Source: Psychromonas sp. SP041 (GTDB lineage: Bacteria; Pseudomonadota; Gammaproteobacteria; Enterobacterales; Psychromonadaceae). Taken from it: 64,000 bases of DNA. The position numbers and the translations under genes are program-made. The stretch spans positions 56,375-120,374 of the forward strand of contig NZ_CBRF02000011.1 in NCBI RefSeq assembly GCF_000470315.2, in the 5' to 3' direction. Shown one piece after another: positions 47,512 to 58,453 of this stretch. Below the pieces are notes generated by a model. That model had not been told where the DNA came from. It saw only the letters and a program-made list of their open reading frames with translations, and ran no database searches. Each line of letters opens with the position of its first letter. Position 1 is the stretch's first letter.

Positions 47512-48198
47512 TTAAAATAACGAGGCTAAGCCATTGTTATTTATTAAATTAGTACCGTCTATTTGACCATAGCTTTGCCAACCAGCATGACTTATAAACA
47601 ATCCAGTGGAGGAATCGACAACAGCTTCAGGTGGTTCATTCCCAATTAAATAGTCAGATGTTGCTTGATACAAATAACTATCATAAATAACAAATGCTCC
47701 TTCTTGATATTCTACTTTAGGATCAAAATAAATAATTTCATCAGACGATAAGTCAGTGGTAATAATAGTAGGAAATAATTCACTAGCATTTGATAATAGA
47801 GTTCCTAAGTCAATTTGTTGCAGATGAACAAAGTGTTGCAGATTTCCTTGATTATTAACCCAAGAAATATTCATTTTAACTTGTTTAAAATCATCTCCCG
47901 CATTGTGCCCACCAATAACGTCATTAATATTCCATAAGATGGAGAATGTTGTATTCGCTATTTGTACATTAGTTTCTGACGTCTCATGTAATGCGATTAG
48001 ATCATCAGGATCAATAATGCTGATCATTTTCTCTATCTTGGCTGTCGCCATTGAAATGGCTGAAGCATGAGCAATATTATGACCTTGTTGTTCTGCCACT
48101 TTTATTTGCAAGCCACTAATACTCACCGCAGTTAAACTCACAATAATTAATGACACTAAAACCTCTATAAATGTAAATCCTTTTACTTTTAAACGCAT
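47512..48198 (-). CDS. Minor type IV prepilin (PilV-like) with C-terminal chitin-binding-like module
   Basis: About 228 residues. The prepilin N terminus KVKGFTFIEVLVSLIIVSLT gives a type III signal cleaved after Gly with Glu at +5. Residues about 165-215 (VEYQEGAFVIYDSYLYQATS, then EPPEAVVDS and GWQSYGQI) show the spacing of CBM5/12 chitin-binding modules, with aromatic residues Y, Y and W. The ATG overlaps the stop codon of the preceding gene (TAATG), so the two are translationally coupled. It probably lies at the pilus tip and may bind a surface polysaccharide; that function is inference. Confidence 0.75.
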   Translation of the reverse strand: MRLKVKGFTFIEVLVSLIIVSLTAVSISGLQIKVAEQQGHNIAHASAISMATAKIEKMISIIDPDDLIALHETSETNVQIANTTFSILWNINDVIGGHNAGDDFKQVKMNISWVNNQGNLQHFVHLQQIDLGTLLSNASELFPTIITTDLSSDEIIYFDPKVEYQEGAFVIYDSYLYQATSDYLIGNEPPEAVVDSSTGLFISHAGWQSYGQIDGTNLINNNGLASLF

Positions 48199-49661
48199 TA
48201 GAAATCCCTCCATGTTCCAGCCACTAATTGAGAGTGACTTTCTGAAGGTGTCATGCCTAACTGTTTATATAATGAGTTTAAAACATGTTTATCATAACGA
48301 GTTGAGAAGTGCTTTTGAATTCCATTATCGACATTGTCAGCAACGCTTGCCGTGCAATTATATTCACTCAATAAAGAACCATTGACATGCATACCGGCGA
48401 TATCAATATCTTGCTCTTGTTGAGTTTGTTTAATGCCATCAATATAAACAGCATTGCCATTAGTATCTACAACATCGTAAGTAGCAGGTATTAGATACAA
48501 CATACCAATCACTGTGCTGGCTATATTAACTGGGGCAACAAATGCCCCACCTTCAATGAAGATCATTTTAGGGTTATCCGTTGAGCCAATCGTAAAATGA
48601 TTATCCGCCGTCATACCAGAAGCATTGCTCGTTAGAGTATCTAGTGGATCGATAACGCAATCACCCTTGATATAAATAAGATTAATTTCATCATCAATAT
48701 ATTGTAGCTCTTCAGAACAACTCACTGTATTTATGCTCGTCATATCAATATATGCAACAGATTCTGAATGAATAAATTGCGTTTTTGCACTTTCCCAAGT
48801 TACACCAAAGGTACTTTCAAACAAAGATCCTGCATGAGTGGCATCTTCGATTAAAGCGATCTCATCAAAAATAGGACTGGTTATTGAAGCAACCGCTCCC
48901 CACTGATTATCGCTGACCTCCTGAAATCGAGTTGCTCCTTCTTCATCAACAAGCGGGCCATAAATCGCATTTAAATTAAGACTATTTCCAGTACCTTCAA
49001 TATCACCCAAACAAAGTGTAGAGATCGCTGTTGTATTGGAGTCAATTAGGCTAACAACATCCATATCAGCTTCATTAATAATGGATTCATTAGGCATTGC
49101 TTGGCTAGAAGTTATTGGACTAGAAGCGGGATGGCTAACGGTTACTTTTCTGGCAATATTGCCAGGAGCACGACATTCAGAGGCAGATAATCCACCACAT
49201 CCATCATTAATCGAATCTGAAGCATTAATTTTTAACTTTCCGTTACTAAGAAGTGGCGCAATGGGTGTGTCAAAATCAATATAATAATAAACCTCGACAG
49301 ATATGTTACGTAATGCAGAACCATCTTCTGAATATCCAATAGAAGAGACCTGCAATTTATTGGTTGTTATTGCACTGACTGTAACTTGATAAGGTGTCGT
49401 AGAAATGACTTGATTAGGATACGTAAAAGGCAGGTTGTCGATCATCTCTGTAGCAATAGTCACCGTATTTAATTTACTTAGAATTAAATTAACGCCAGAT
49501 TCTGCATTAGCAAAAGCTTCATTGTTACGATAATAATTAGCCAACACTTTGTTATCGATTAATTGTAAATATGCCATGTGCGTCGTATAAGCAATACTCG
49601 CGATACTTAATATAACTACCGTTGTTAATACGGCAAAACCCTGCTGCTGTTGTTTTTTCAT
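48198..49661 (-). CDS. PilX-like pilus assembly protein
   Basis: 487 residues. The N terminus QQQQGFAVLTTVVILSIASI has a short basic leader and a hydrophobic helix with no Glu at +5, as in PilX/GspK-like subunits. The line NNEAFANAESGVNLILSKLN is typical of the PilX N domain. The large C-terminal domain (about 140-487) is unique, with several cysteines (CGGLSASEC, TLCLGDIEG, CVIDP, YNCTAS). First of a two-gene operon with the PilV-like gene. No other pilin genes are adjacent. Confidence 0.78.
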   Translation of the reverse strand: MKKQQQQGFAVLTTVVILSIASIAYTTHMAYLQLIDNKVLANYYRNNEAFANAESGVNLILSKLNTVTIATEMIDNLPFTYPNQVISTTPYQVTVSAITTNKLQVSSIGYSEDGSALRNISVEVYYYIDFDTPIAPLLSNGKLKINASDSINDGCGGLSASECRAPGNIARKVTVSHPASSPITSSQAMPNESIINEADMDVVSLIDSNTTAISTLCLGDIEGTGNSLNLNAIYGPLVDEEGATRFQEVSDNQWGAVASITSPIFDEIALIEDATHAGSLFESTFGVTWESAKTQFIHSESVAYIDMTSINTVSCSEELQYIDDEINLIYIKGDCVIDPLDTLTSNASGMTADNHFTIGSTDNPKMIFIEGGAFVAPVNIASTVIGMLYLIPATYDVVDTNGNAVYIDGIKQTQQEQDIDIAGMHVNGSLLSEYNCTASVADNVDNGIQKHFSTRYDKHVLNSLYKQLGMTPSESHSQLVAGTWRDF

Positions 49662-49677
49662 CCTTCCCCCTCACACT

Positions 49678-49699
49678 TTAGTTTGTTTATACAAACTAA
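49678..49699. repeat. 9-bp inverted repeat upstream of the pilin operon
   Basis: TTAGTTTGT (49678-49686) and ACAAACTAA (49691-49699) are perfect inverted repeats with a 4-bp spacer, 17 bp upstream of the PilX-like start. It may be an operator or leader hairpin. The rest of the 49662-50038 gap holds the divergent acs promoter; nothing more specific is visible. Confidence 0.45.
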
Positions 49700-50038
49700 C
49701 GCCCTTAGGTTTTCTCCGCTAAAACAACTTTACAGCAACTAAAGGTGTCATTAGAGCTTAGTGGTAAAAATCAAAAACGTTAATAAAAATACAAATAATA
49801 TTTTTAGCAATCATTAACTTTTTATTGATGTTGATCTCAAAATTACAGCTAAGCAGGTGAGTTTTAACATTTATTTAACAACAGAGGCATTCCTCACAAT
49901 AACGATTTAATCTCTCAATTAGAATAAAATGATGATTTATTAAACAGAACCATAGCAACACCAGTAACAGCATTATTAATAACGATACAAACAATAAAAA
50001 TATGAGCAATTGATTATTATGTAATAACGGAGCGAACA

Positions 50039-51988
50039 ATGAGCAGAAATAATATTTACCCTGTTTCACCAGAACTAGCATCAAAAAGCTTGCTAACCAA
50101 TGACCAATATTTATCTGAATATAAAGCATCTATTGAAGATCCAGACGCATTTTGGGGTGAGAAAGGTAAAATTTTAGATTGGATTAAACCTTACACTAAA
50201 GTCAAAAACAGTTCTTATGCTCCAGGCAATGTTAATATTAAATGGTTCGAAGATGGTCAATTAAATGTTTCTGTTAACTGTATTGACCGTCACTTAGCAA
50301 CCAAAGCAGATCAAGTCGCACTATTATGGGAAGGGGATTCTCCTGACCAAGATGCCAAAATCACTTATCAAGAGTTATATACACAGGTATGTCAGTTTGC
50401 TAACACTTTAAAAGAACAAGGTATTAAAAAAGGCGATGTCGTTTGTTTATACATGCCTATGACACCGGAAGCTGCTGTGGCAATGCTAGCCTGTACACGT
50501 ATAGGCGCTGTACATTCTATTGTTTTTGGTGGTTTCTCTCCTGATGCCATTGCAGGCCGTATCATCGATAGTAGTTCAAAATTAGTGATCACAGCCGATG
50601 AAGGTCGACGTGGTGGTCGTACTGTGCCATTAAAAGCCAATGTTGACGAAGCGTTAACACGTGACGGTACCGATTGTGTTGAACATGTCATCGTATTTAA
50701 AAATACGGGCGGTGATGTTAATTGGATTGAAGGTCGAGATTTAGATTGGACAACAGTTACACAATCACAACCAACGGATTGTGAACCAGAAGCAATGAAT
50801 GCTGAAGATCCACTGTTCATTCTTTACACATCAGGCTCTACTGGTACACCAAAAGGTGTATTACATACCACAGGCGGGTATTTAGTGTATGCCGCAATGA
50901 CCTTCAAATATGTGTTCGATTATCAAGAAGGTGATATTTATTGGTGTACGGCAGATGTAGGTTGGATCACTGGACATAGTTACTTAGTTTACGGTCCATT
51001 AGCAAATGGTGCGACGACCCTATTATTTGAAGGTGTACCAAACTACCCTACTCCAGCACGTATGAGTGAAGTGGTTGATAAGCATCAAGTCACTTTACTA
51101 TATACCGCACCTACTGCAATTCGTGCATTGATGGCAAAAGGTGATGAAGCAATAAAAGGCACCAATCGTAACTCACTTCGTATTCTAGGCTCGGTAGGAG
51201 AACCAATTAACCCTGAAGCATGGCAGTGGTATTACGATAAAATTGGTAACAAACAATGCCCAATCGTTGATACATGGTGGCAAACAGAAACAGGTGGTAT
51301 TTTAATTACCCCACTACCTGGTGCGACTGATCTTAAACCAGGTTCAGCAACACGCCCATTCTTTGGGGTACAACCTGCATTAGTTGATAACGAAGGTGCC
51401 ATTCTAGAAGGTGCGATTGAAGGTAACTTAGTCATGCTTGATAGTTGGCCGGGTCAAATGCGTACGCTTTATGGTAATCATGATCGCTTTGAACAAACTT
51501 ACTTTTCAACCTTTAAGAATATGTACTTTACCGGTGATGGTGCACGTCGCGATGAAGATGGTTATTACTGGATCACTGGTCGCGTAGATGATGTATTAAA
51601 CGTATCTGGGCACCGAATGGGGACTGCTGAAATAGAAAGTGCATTAGTTTCACACCCTAAAATTGCAGAAGCAGCCGTAGTGGGTGTGCCGCATGCAATC
51701 AAAGGCCAAGGTATTTATGCTTATGTCACGCTAAACTCTGGTGAATACTCTTCTCCTGAACTATATGCTGAAGTAAAACAATGGGTACGTAAAGAGATTG
51801 GCGCGATTGCAACACCTGACATTTTACATTGGGCAGAGGGTTTACCGAAAACGCGCTCAGGTAAAATCATGCGTCGTATATTACGTAAGATTGCAACGGG
51901 AGAAAGTGATCAACTTGGTGATACATCCACATTGGCCGATCCAAGTGTGGTGGATAAATTAATCAAAGAGAATCAAGAAATTAACTAA
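50039..51988 (+). CDS. acs: Acetyl-coenzyme A synthetase
   Basis: 649 residues, full length. The enzyme makes acetyl-CoA from acetate, ATP and CoA via acetyl-AMP. Visible motifs: the P-loop-like [20 protein letters not shown] near 263-282, [20 protein letters not shown] near 300, WWQTETGG near 413-420, [20 protein letters not shown] near 498-517 and [17 protein letters not shown] near 600-616. In the last, the lysine of SGK is the site of regulatory acetylation in homologues. ATG with GGAG upstream. Its own terminator follows. Confidence 0.97.
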   Translation: MSRNNIYPVSPELASKSLLTNDQYLSEYKASIEDPDAFWGEKGKILDWIKPYTKVKNSSYAPGNVNIKWFEDGQLNVSVNCIDRHLATKADQVALLWEGDSPDQDAKITYQELYTQVCQFANTLKEQGIKKGDVVCLYMPMTPEAAVAMLACTRIGAVHSIVFGGFSPDAIAGRIIDSSSKLVITADEGRRGGRTVPLKANVDEALTRDGTDCVEHVIVFKNTGGDVNWIEGRDLDWTTVTQSQPTDCEPEAMNAEDPLFILYTSGSTGTPKGVLHTTGGYLVYAAMTFKYVFDYQEGDIYWCTADVGWITGHSYLVYGPLANGATTLLFEGVPNYPTPARMSEVVDKHQVTLLYTAPTAIRALMAKGDEAIKGTNRNSLRILGSVGEPINPEAWQWYYDKIGNKQCPIVDTWWQTETGGILITPLPGATDLKPGSATRPFFGVQPALVDNEGAILEGAIEGNLVMLDSWPGQMRTLYGNHDRFEQTYFSTFKNMYFTGDGARRDEDGYYWITGRVDDVLNVSGHRMGTAEIESALVSHPKIAEAAVVGVPHAIKGQGIYAYVTLNSGEYSSPELYAEVKQWVRKEIGAIATPDILHWAEGLPKTRSGKIMRRILRKIATGESDQLGDTSTLADPSVVDKLIKENQEIN

Positions 51989-52011
51989 GTGTGATTTTTC
52001 TGGTTATACTA

Positions 52012-52050
52012 AACGCCTCGATAACGGTTCTGTTATCGAGGCGTTTTTTT
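52012..52050 (+). terminator. Rho-independent terminator after acs
   Basis: AACGCCTCGATAAC (52012-52025), loop GGTTCT, GTTATCGAGGCGTT (52032-52045) and a T run. Confidence 0.95.
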
Positions 52051-52079
52051 ATGTGGCCTAAGTTCAACAGGAGCAGAAA

Positions 52080-52520
52080 GTGAAAGTATTAGTATTAAAT
52101 GGACCTAACCTTAATTTACTAGGTAAACGTGAGCCAGAAGTTTACGGTAGCCAGACCTTAACAGATATTATTGAATCTCTTCACTTAGAAGCCGCTGACT
52201 TAAATATTCAATTATCACACCTTCAATCTAATCGCGAATATGAACTCATTGAGAAAATTCATGAAAGTGCTGGAGAGATTGATTTCATTATTATTAACCC
52301 AGCTGCTTTTACTCATACTAGCGTAGCACTTCGTGATGCCTTATTAGGCGTTGCTATTCCTTTTGTAGAAGTACATCTGTCTAATATTCATAAACGTGAA
52401 AAATTTAGACATCACTCATACTTATCTGATGTTGCATGTGCAGTCATTTGTGGAATGGGCGCTAAAGGCTATTCATTTGCTTTACAAAGTGCCGCACAAT
52501 TCACTACCTCAAAAGATTGA
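52080..52520 (+). CDS. aroQ: 3-dehydroquinate dehydratase, type II
   Basis: 146 residues. Third step of the shikimate pathway. The type II signature [20 protein letters not shown] contains the catalytic Tyr/Arg region, [20 protein letters not shown] binds substrate and [17 protein letters not shown] carries the catalytic histidine. The start is GTG, just after AGCAGAAA. In many gammaproteobacteria aroQ is followed by accBC; here it is not, and the gene stands alone. Confidence 0.96.
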   Translation: MKVLVLNGPNLNLLGKREPEVYGSQTLTDIIESLHLEAADLNIQLSHLQSNREYELIEKIHESAGEIDFIIINPAAFTHTSVALRDALLGVAIPFVEVHLSNIHKREKFRHHSYLSDVACAVICGMGAKGYSFALQSAAQFTTSKD

Positions 52521-52570
52521 AGCGCTCACAAAACAATCAAACAATGCCTAAAAAGAGTAGTAAGAGTTAA

Positions 52571-52590
52571 AACTACCCGATCGGGTAGTT
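52571..52590. promoter_or_regulatory. 20-bp perfect palindrome after aroQ
   Basis: AACTACCCGATCGGGTAGTT is a perfect palindrome 50 bp after the aroQ stop. As RNA its loop would be only four bases and no U tract follows; it could be a protein-binding site. Further downstream GCCTAAC/GTTAGGC with T8 (about 52721-52745) is a good terminator. Confidence 0.55.
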
Positions 52591-52720
52591 ACTTTATTAT
52601 TAGGCTTGAGGCATTGTATATCTGTCTTAAGGAATTGAGGCATAGTAGTACACCCAACTTAATGCCAATTTAAATGGATTTTTTATTCAAATTTGTAATA
52701 AAAAGACATATTACAGGCGA

Positions 52721-52745
52721 GCCTAACTTTGTTAGGCTTTTTTTT
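52721..52745 (+). terminator. Rho-independent terminator upstream of the hybrid kinase gene
   Basis: GCCTAAC, TTT, GTTAGGC followed by eight T. It lies about 200 bp after aroQ, so it probably ends the aroQ transcript. Confidence 0.8.
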
Positions 52746-52878
52746 GTCTGCAGTTTATTAAGCAGTTCAATCATTATCCCCATTAATACCTCATATTGAG
52801 ACCTTAAAACTTGGAAATCAGACTAAATATAGGTATATAAATGTATCACTTACTTAATATTTTCAAATAGAGAGCGTA

Positions 52879-54546
52879 ATGCAGGAAGCAACACCAATAA
52901 AAAGCCAACTAAGATGGCAATCGTTACGCCCCTTTAATATCATCATTCTTTGCTCATTTGTTTTCTTTTTTATCATTGGAATAGGACAAAGCTACACTGT
53001 ATTTGATGCCTCTCCGACATTTATAACGCCATTATTTATTCCCGCGATCATTCTCTTAATATCGATAATAAATTTAATGGGCGTCATTGCTAAAAAAGAT
53101 AAAGTAGTACAAATATTAATGCCCTTTAATTGTTTATCAATTACCTTCTTTGTTGCAGTCAATAGTCACTTTCAAGAACATTTATACGTGAGTAGCTTTC
53201 TATACTTAGTGCTATTACTACCACTCTTTTACTCTTATTTATTTGCTTACAGCACAAAAAATTTAATCATTAATAATATGTTTTTAGTGATTTGTTATAT
53301 ATTTGCTTCAATCATTGGTAATACCGATTCTCTGGTCTTTCTATTCAACAGCACATTCTTAATGACCGTATGTTATCTCACTATTTTCACGCAATTACGC
53401 AGTAATAAAAGAAGTAAAGAGCCAGTAGAAATAAAGCACGATCAGTCAAACATAATTGACCACAAAACTGGAGACTATTTAAAACGCATTATTCACGATA
53501 TAAGACAACCTTTGAGTAGCTTATCTTTATACGGCCATTTATTAGAAAATAAGCTTACAGATACTCCAGAACTACAATTAGCTAAAAATATTAAGTTAGC
53601 CTCAGAAGAGTTAGATAGATGGTTATCTAGTTTGTTAGATTTAGCGCGTATGGACAGCAGTACCATTGACCCCAAAATAAGTGAGTTCACATTAACATCA
53701 ACATTATTACCTTCGATCAAAAAATATCAATTTCAAGCATTCGAACTCGGGATCCAAATTATTACTCGCTTACCCGATTTAACCATTAAAACCGATAAAC
53801 GATTATTTATAGAGATAGTAGAAACGTTACTCAATAATGCCATTATTCACGGCAGTCAACAAAAAGGGACACAGATATTATTGAGTGTTCGCCATCATCA
53901 AGGTAAAGCATTACTACAAGTGTGGAATCAAGGTCCACAAATTGAGTCCTCTCTTTTTGATGATTTATTTGATGAAATATTATTGGCTGATAATCCTTTG
54001 CACAATAAAAGCAAAGGTATTGGCTTAGGGTTACCTATTGCTCAACGCAAAGCGGTGCTGTGCGATACCAAAATTGAAGTGATCAGTAATCAACGTGGTA
54101 GTCGTTTTAGCTTTGCTGTGGATATAGTAGAAAATACTAAGAAACCTATTGATTTAAATAAACTATCGAATCACTCAGTTGACTACAAAATACTATTAAT
54201 TGACGATGACCAAGGTATTCTTAACGCATTAAGCATGTTGCTTGAAAACTGGGGTTATACCGTTGAATGTGCTGATACGGCTGAAATAGGATTAGAGAAA
54301 TTCCATTCAAGTCATTATGATTTAGTTATATCTGATTATCGTCTGCCGAATCAAAAGACCGGATTAGATATTATTAAAAAGATTAAAGAACAAGGTGATA
54401 TCCCTGCCGTCTTATTAACAGGAGAAGCCGATCCAGGTAAATTACAAGAAGTTCAAGCAATAGGTAAAGAAATAAATTATAAAATTCTCAATAAACCAGT
54501 GAAACCAGCCTCATTAAGATTTTTATTAAAGCAGTTATTAAAGTGA
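52879..54546 (+). CDS. Hybrid sensor histidine kinase / response regulator
   Basis: 555 residues. An N-terminal membrane domain of about six spans (20-175) precedes a histidine kinase core with H206 in IIHDIRQPLSSLSLYG. The ATPase part has NNAIIHGSQQKG and GIGLGLPIAQRKAV, and a C-terminal receiver domain (about 435-555) carries D486 in DLVISDYRLP. There is no separate sensor domain, so the signal is probably sensed in the membrane. It is convergent with a NarL-type regulator gene that could be its output partner. Confidence 0.9.
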   Translation: MQEATPIKSQLRWQSLRPFNIIILCSFVFFFIIGIGQSYTVFDASPTFITPLFIPAIILLISIINLMGVIAKKDKVVQILMPFNCLSITFFVAVNSHFQEHLYVSSFLYLVLLLPLFYSYLFAYSTKNLIINNMFLVICYIFASIIGNTDSLVFLFNSTFLMTVCYLTIFTQLRSNKRSKEPVEIKHDQSNIIDHKTGDYLKRIIHDIRQPLSSLSLYGHLLENKLTDTPELQLAKNIKLASEELDRWLSSLLDLARMDSSTIDPKISEFTLTSTLLPSIKKYQFQAFELGIQIITRLPDLTIKTDKRLFIEIVETLLNNAIIHGSQQKGTQILLSVRHHQGKALLQVWNQGPQIESSLFDDLFDEILLADNPLHNKSKGIGLGLPIAQRKAVLCDTKIEVISNQRGSRFSFAVDIVENTKKPIDLNKLSNHSVDYKILLIDDDQGILNALSMLLENWGYTVECADTAEIGLEKFHSSHYDLVISDYRLPNQKTGLDIIKKIKEQGDIPAVLLTGEADPGKLQEVQAIGKEINYKILNKPVKPASLRFLLKQLLK

Positions 54547-54797
54547 TAAACGCTAAAATAATTGTAGCTAAAATGATAAAGATTAAGATGATAAAAACGA
54601 AGAGAGTTGCTCATAAAGCAGCTATGTTGAAAGTAACACTTATTAAATAATACTGTTCAAATATATATTTAATAAGTGTCTACACAAGAATTTACAATGC
54701 CAAAGCTTTATAGTATCGAAGCAAAGACATAAGAATTCTCTTAAAGAGACATTTCAATCACCCTTTCTGCGTTCCTTTCTGCTACTTTCACTGTAAG

Positions 54798-54816
54798 ACC
54801 TTAGCGAATCTAAGGT
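54798..54816. terminator. Small hairpin between convergent kinase and regulator genes
   Basis: ACCTTAG, CGAAT, CTAAGGT, 11 bp past the end of the leftward regulator gene. Weak U tract; the rest of the 280-bp gap shows nothing else. Confidence 0.4.
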
Positions 54817-54826
54817 TCAAAGGCTC

Positions 54827-55465
54827 TTAACCTTTAAGCAAACCAATAGAGAGAGCCTTTTCAACTGCTTTGATGCGGCTGGATGATCCAGACACTTCTA
54901 ATGCTGTATATAAGCCTTTTTGATGAAATTTAACCGTGTCTTGTGAAATACATAATTCGTCTGCAATTTCTCGATTCTTCTTTCCATCATGAATCAATTG
55001 CAAAATTTGTGTTTGTCTTTCAGACAAATGACACGTTTGCTTATTTTTTTCTTCTTGCAGCACAATATTTTCAATTGCTAATAAAACATTTTCAGGGACA
55101 AAAACCTCACCTGTAAAAATATCTTCTAAAGCGGCCAGCATATCATTAGGCGCATAAGATTTTGGAATAAATCCCATCGCACCTTTTTGCAGAGCATAAT
55201 GTACATCCTGATAATCTTCACAGGCAGATAAAACAACCACAGGAGAAGCAATTTCTGCTTCTACTAATGCTTCAATCATTTGTAACCCATTCATTTCAGG
55301 CATATATAAATCCATCAAAATGAGGTCTGGTTGAATGCTTTTTATTTCAGCCAATGCCTTAATTGGGTTATCAAACGTTGTCACCGCATTATTTTCATTT
55401 TCTAAGGTTAACTTTAAGCCATATAAAAATAACTGATGATCATCAATAATCACTATTTTGTTCAT
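54827..55465 (-). CDS. NarL/LuxR-family response regulator
   Basis: 212 residues from the ATG at 55465 (AAAAGGG seven bases upstream). The receiver domain has DD at 8-9, D52 in DLILMDLYMPE and K in GFIPKSYAP. The C-terminal LuxR helix-turn-helix is LSERQTQILQLIHDGKKNRE, then IADELCISQDTVKFHQKGLY. Its convergence with the hybrid kinase gene suggests a functional pair. The 376-bp region upstream (55466-55841), up to prmA, shows no gene. Confidence 0.92.
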   Translation of the reverse strand: MNKIVIIDDHQLFLYGLKLTLENENNAVTTFDNPIKALAEIKSIQPDLILMDLYMPEMNGLQMIEALVEAEIASPVVVLSACEDYQDVHYALQKGAMGFIPKSYAPNDMLAALEDIFTGEVFVPENVLLAIENIVLQEEKNKQTCHLSERQTQILQLIHDGKKNREIADELCISQDTVKFHQKGLYTALEVSGSSSRIKAVEKALSIGLLKG

Positions 55466-55841
55466 CGAAATACCCTTTTCGTAACAAGTTGTCATTTTTA
55501 ATGATATTACTAATACTGTTCAATACTTATTCATCATACTGAATTATGAGCAAACTATTTGTTAAATTTTTATAAAATAAAACAAGTCTTTAAGTAAGCT
55601 ATGGTAATAATCTTATTAAAATAGTCTACTGATAATGAAAATAACCTTTCTATTATTTTACGGTATATAAACAAAAAAAGAGCTACCTAAAAGTAGAAAG
55701 CTTTTGCAAAAAAAGAACAAAAAATACGATTTTTGAGCTAATACATGCCCACCAGAATACTTTTTCAATCGCTATATTAATTTATTAATTCCCTGTATTC
55801 TTGCGCCCTATCTATCTACCCCAATAAAAAAAGAGAAAATC

Positions 55842-56726
55842 ATGCCTTGGATCCAGCTTAAATTAAATGCAAATAACGTAAATGCAGAAGAAATTGGCGA
55901 ATTACTAATGGACAATGGAGCTCTATCGGCAACCTTCACTGATTCGCAAGACACGCCTATTTTTGAACCTATGCCAGGAGAAACTCGTTTATGGGGTGAT
56001 ACTGACGTGACCGGATTGTATGAAGCAGAAACTGACATGTTACCTGTTATTGCAGTATTAAAAGGCAGTGAATTACTAGCAGATGATTTTGCTTTTAAAA
56101 TAGAACAATTAGAAGATAAAGATTGGGTTCGTGAATGGATGGATAACTTCCACCCAATGAAATTTGGCGAACGTTTATGGATTTGTCCAAGTTGGAAACC
56201 TGTTCCAGACGAGAATGCAGTGAATGTAATGTTAGATCCTGGCCTTGCTTTTGGTACAGGTACTCACCCAACAACCGCACTTTGTTTAGCTTGGTTAGAT
56301 GCACAAGATCTACAAGATAAAGTGGTTATCGATTTTGGTTGTGGTTCAGGCATATTAGCCATTGCAGCTCTTAAATTAGGTGCAAAACGTGTTATCGGTA
56401 TTGATATTGACCCACAAGCAATCACTGCTAGCCGCGATAATGCACAACGCAATAATGTATCAGACCAACTTGAACTGTACTTACCTGAAGATGCACCAGA
56501 AGGTATTATTGCCGATGTCGTGGTTGCTAATATTTTAGCGGGTCCATTACGTGAATTATCAGCAAGTATTGAATGCCTAGTTAAAGCCAATGGTAAATTA
56601 GCGTTATCAGGTATTTTAGAACAACAAGCAGATGAATTACTGACAGTTTATGGCCAATGGTTTGATATGGATTCAGCAAAAATCAAAGATGAATGGGCTC
56701 GTTTGTCTGGAATTAAGCACGCTTAA
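55842..56726 (+). CDS. prmA: Ribosomal protein L11 methyltransferase
   Basis: 294 residues, full length. Trimethylates ribosomal protein L11. The N-terminal L11-binding domain (about 1-75) begins [12 protein letters not shown]. The methyltransferase domain has [36 protein letters not shown] and [13 protein letters not shown]. It is upstream of dusB-fis in the usual gammaproteobacterial order, with a 137-bp gap that probably holds the dusB-fis promoter. Confidence 0.97.
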   Translation: MPWIQLKLNANNVNAEEIGELLMDNGALSATFTDSQDTPIFEPMPGETRLWGDTDVTGLYEAETDMLPVIAVLKGSELLADDFAFKIEQLEDKDWVREWMDNFHPMKFGERLWICPSWKPVPDENAVNVMLDPGLAFGTGTHPTTALCLAWLDAQDLQDKVVIDFGCGSGILAIAALKLGAKRVIGIDIDPQAITASRDNAQRNNVSDQLELYLPEDAPEGIIADVVVANILAGPLRELSASIECLVKANGKLALSGILEQQADELLTVYGQWFDMDSAKIKDEWARLSGIKHA

Positions 56727-56863
56727 AGCCGTTCTAAATAACTGAGAACAAAGTGTTGCTTAGTTTGCAAGCGAAATAATTTCAAAATGGTTAATTATTA
56801 ACCTTTATTCTGGTTGAAAAAATGCGTAGACTACGCCGCCTTAACTTAGAGAACGCTTAGAAT

Positions 56864-57826
56864 ATGCGCATTGGAAAGTATCAATTAGACAATAATCTTA
56901 TTTTAGCGCCGATGGCAGGTGTCACCGACCGCCCATTCAGAGAACTTTGCCGCAAGCAAGGTGCTGGATTAGCAGTGTCAGAGATGTTGTCATCAAATCC
57001 TCGTGTTTGGAATAGCACTAAATCTAAGTTACGAATGGACTACCATGACGAATCAGGTATTCGTTCTGTACAAATTGCTGGCGCAGATCCGTTAGCAATG
57101 GCCAACGCTGCACAATTGACTGTACAGCTAGGTGCTCAGATCGTTGATATTAATATGGGTTGTCCCGCCAAAAAGGTGAATAAGAAGAAAGCAGGCTCAG
57201 CATTATTGCCACATCCTGAATTAGTGAAAGCTATTCTAGAAAGTGTTGTTGATGCAGTTGATGTGCCCGTGACTTTGAAAATTCGCACAGGTTGGGATCC
57301 AGAAAATAGAAATGGATTAGAGATTGCACAGATCGCTGAGCAAGCAGGTATCCAAGCACTATCAGTGCATGGTCGTACACGTCAGTGCCTTTTTAAAGGT
57401 GAAGCCGAGTACGACACAATAAAAGCAATTAAAGAAAGTATAACAATCCCTGTGATTGCGAATGGTGATATCACTTCAGTAGAGAAAGCCAAGTATGTGC
57501 TGGATCATACAGGAGCAGATGCCATTATGATTGGACGAGGCGCACAAGGTGCACCTTGGATATTCAATGAAATTAACCATTACTTAAAGACAGGGCAATA
57601 TGCTCCGTGTTTAGCACAAATGGAAATTACAGAAATACTATTGAATCATGTGCAAGCTTTGCACGGTTTTTATGGTGATGTAATGGGCCCTCGAATCGCT
57701 AGGAAGCACGTCGGGTGGTATTTACAGGAGCAAGACAGGTTAGGTAATTTTAAGCGTAAATTTAATGCAATAGAAAACTCTAGCGAGCAACTAAATGCAT
57801 TAGAAACTTATTTAAATCAATTGTAA
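56864..57826 (+). CDS. dusB: tRNA-dihydrouridine synthase B
   Basis: 320 residues. FMN-dependent reduction of uridine in the tRNA D-loop. [20 protein letters not shown] at the start, [20 protein letters not shown] with the catalytic cysteine near residue 99, SVHGRTRQ and [13 protein letters not shown] are diagnostic. It is co-transcribed with fis 18 bp downstream, the conserved dusB-fis operon. Confidence 0.97.
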   Translation: MRIGKYQLDNNLILAPMAGVTDRPFRELCRKQGAGLAVSEMLSSNPRVWNSTKSKLRMDYHDESGIRSVQIAGADPLAMANAAQLTVQLGAQIVDINMGCPAKKVNKKKAGSALLPHPELVKAILESVVDAVDVPVTLKIRTGWDPENRNGLEIAQIAEQAGIQALSVHGRTRQCLFKGEAEYDTIKAIKESITIPVIANGDITSVEKAKYVLDHTGADAIMIGRGAQGAPWIFNEINHYLKTGQYAPCLAQMEITEILLNHVQALHGFYGDVMGPRIARKHVGWYLQEQDRLGNFKRKFNAIENSSEQLNALETYLNQL

Positions 57827-57844
57827 TTAAAAGAGTTAATACCC

Positions 57845-58144
57845 ATGTTTGAACAAAATATTTCTCAAGAAGCACTGACAACAACGACTAGTATTCCTGC
57901 TACAGGGCAAATAACTCAACGTCCACTACGTGACTCAGTACGTCAAGCTGTATCTGGTTATGTGGCAAAATTGAACGGCCAAGATACAACTGAATTATAT
58001 GAATTAGTATTGGCTGAAGTTGAAGCACCAATGTTAGATATCATTATGCAGTACACTCGTGGTAATCAAACACGTGCAGCAACCATGTTAGGTATTAACC
58101 GTGGAACATTACGTAAAAAATTAAAAAAATACGGCATGGGCTAA
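57845..58144 (+). CDS. fis: DNA-binding protein Fis
   Basis: 99 residues. Nucleoid protein and growth-phase regulator. The C-terminal DNA-binding half ([20 protein letters not shown], then [18 protein letters not shown]) is essentially the canonical Fis sequence. Second gene of the dusB-fis operon. Confidence 0.98.
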   Translation: MFEQNISQEALTTTTSIPATGQITQRPLRDSVRQAVSGYVAKLNGQDTTELYELVLAEVEAPMLDIIMQYTRGNQTRAATMLGINRGTLRKKLKKYGMG

Positions 58145-58167
58145 GCTCTACCGCTATTTAAAATATA

Positions 58168-58197
58168 AAAAAGCGATTCTATGAGTCGCTTTTTTTA
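58168..58197 (+). terminator. Rho-independent terminator after fis
   Basis: AAAGCGA and TCGCTTT with a run of seven T, 24 bp after the fis stop. The remaining ~260 bp up to yjaG have no gene. Confidence 0.85.
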
Positions 58198-58453
58198 TGC
58201 CTGCAATTTATCCATGTCATCATTCATTGCAACGCATTCAAATATCAACGGGTTTAGTCATCGTCATACTTAAAAATTTAAGATTGATTGCATTAAACAT
58301 TAAAAATCCCTAAACCTTTCATCGAAAATCCCCATAAACTTAATATAATTGACATTATCTTTTGATAAACAAAAGAAATACTTAAATATCTAAAGACAGT
58401 TATTAAATTAGCCTATAATCTTAGCTTCTTTTAAAGGTGCAAACAGGACAACT

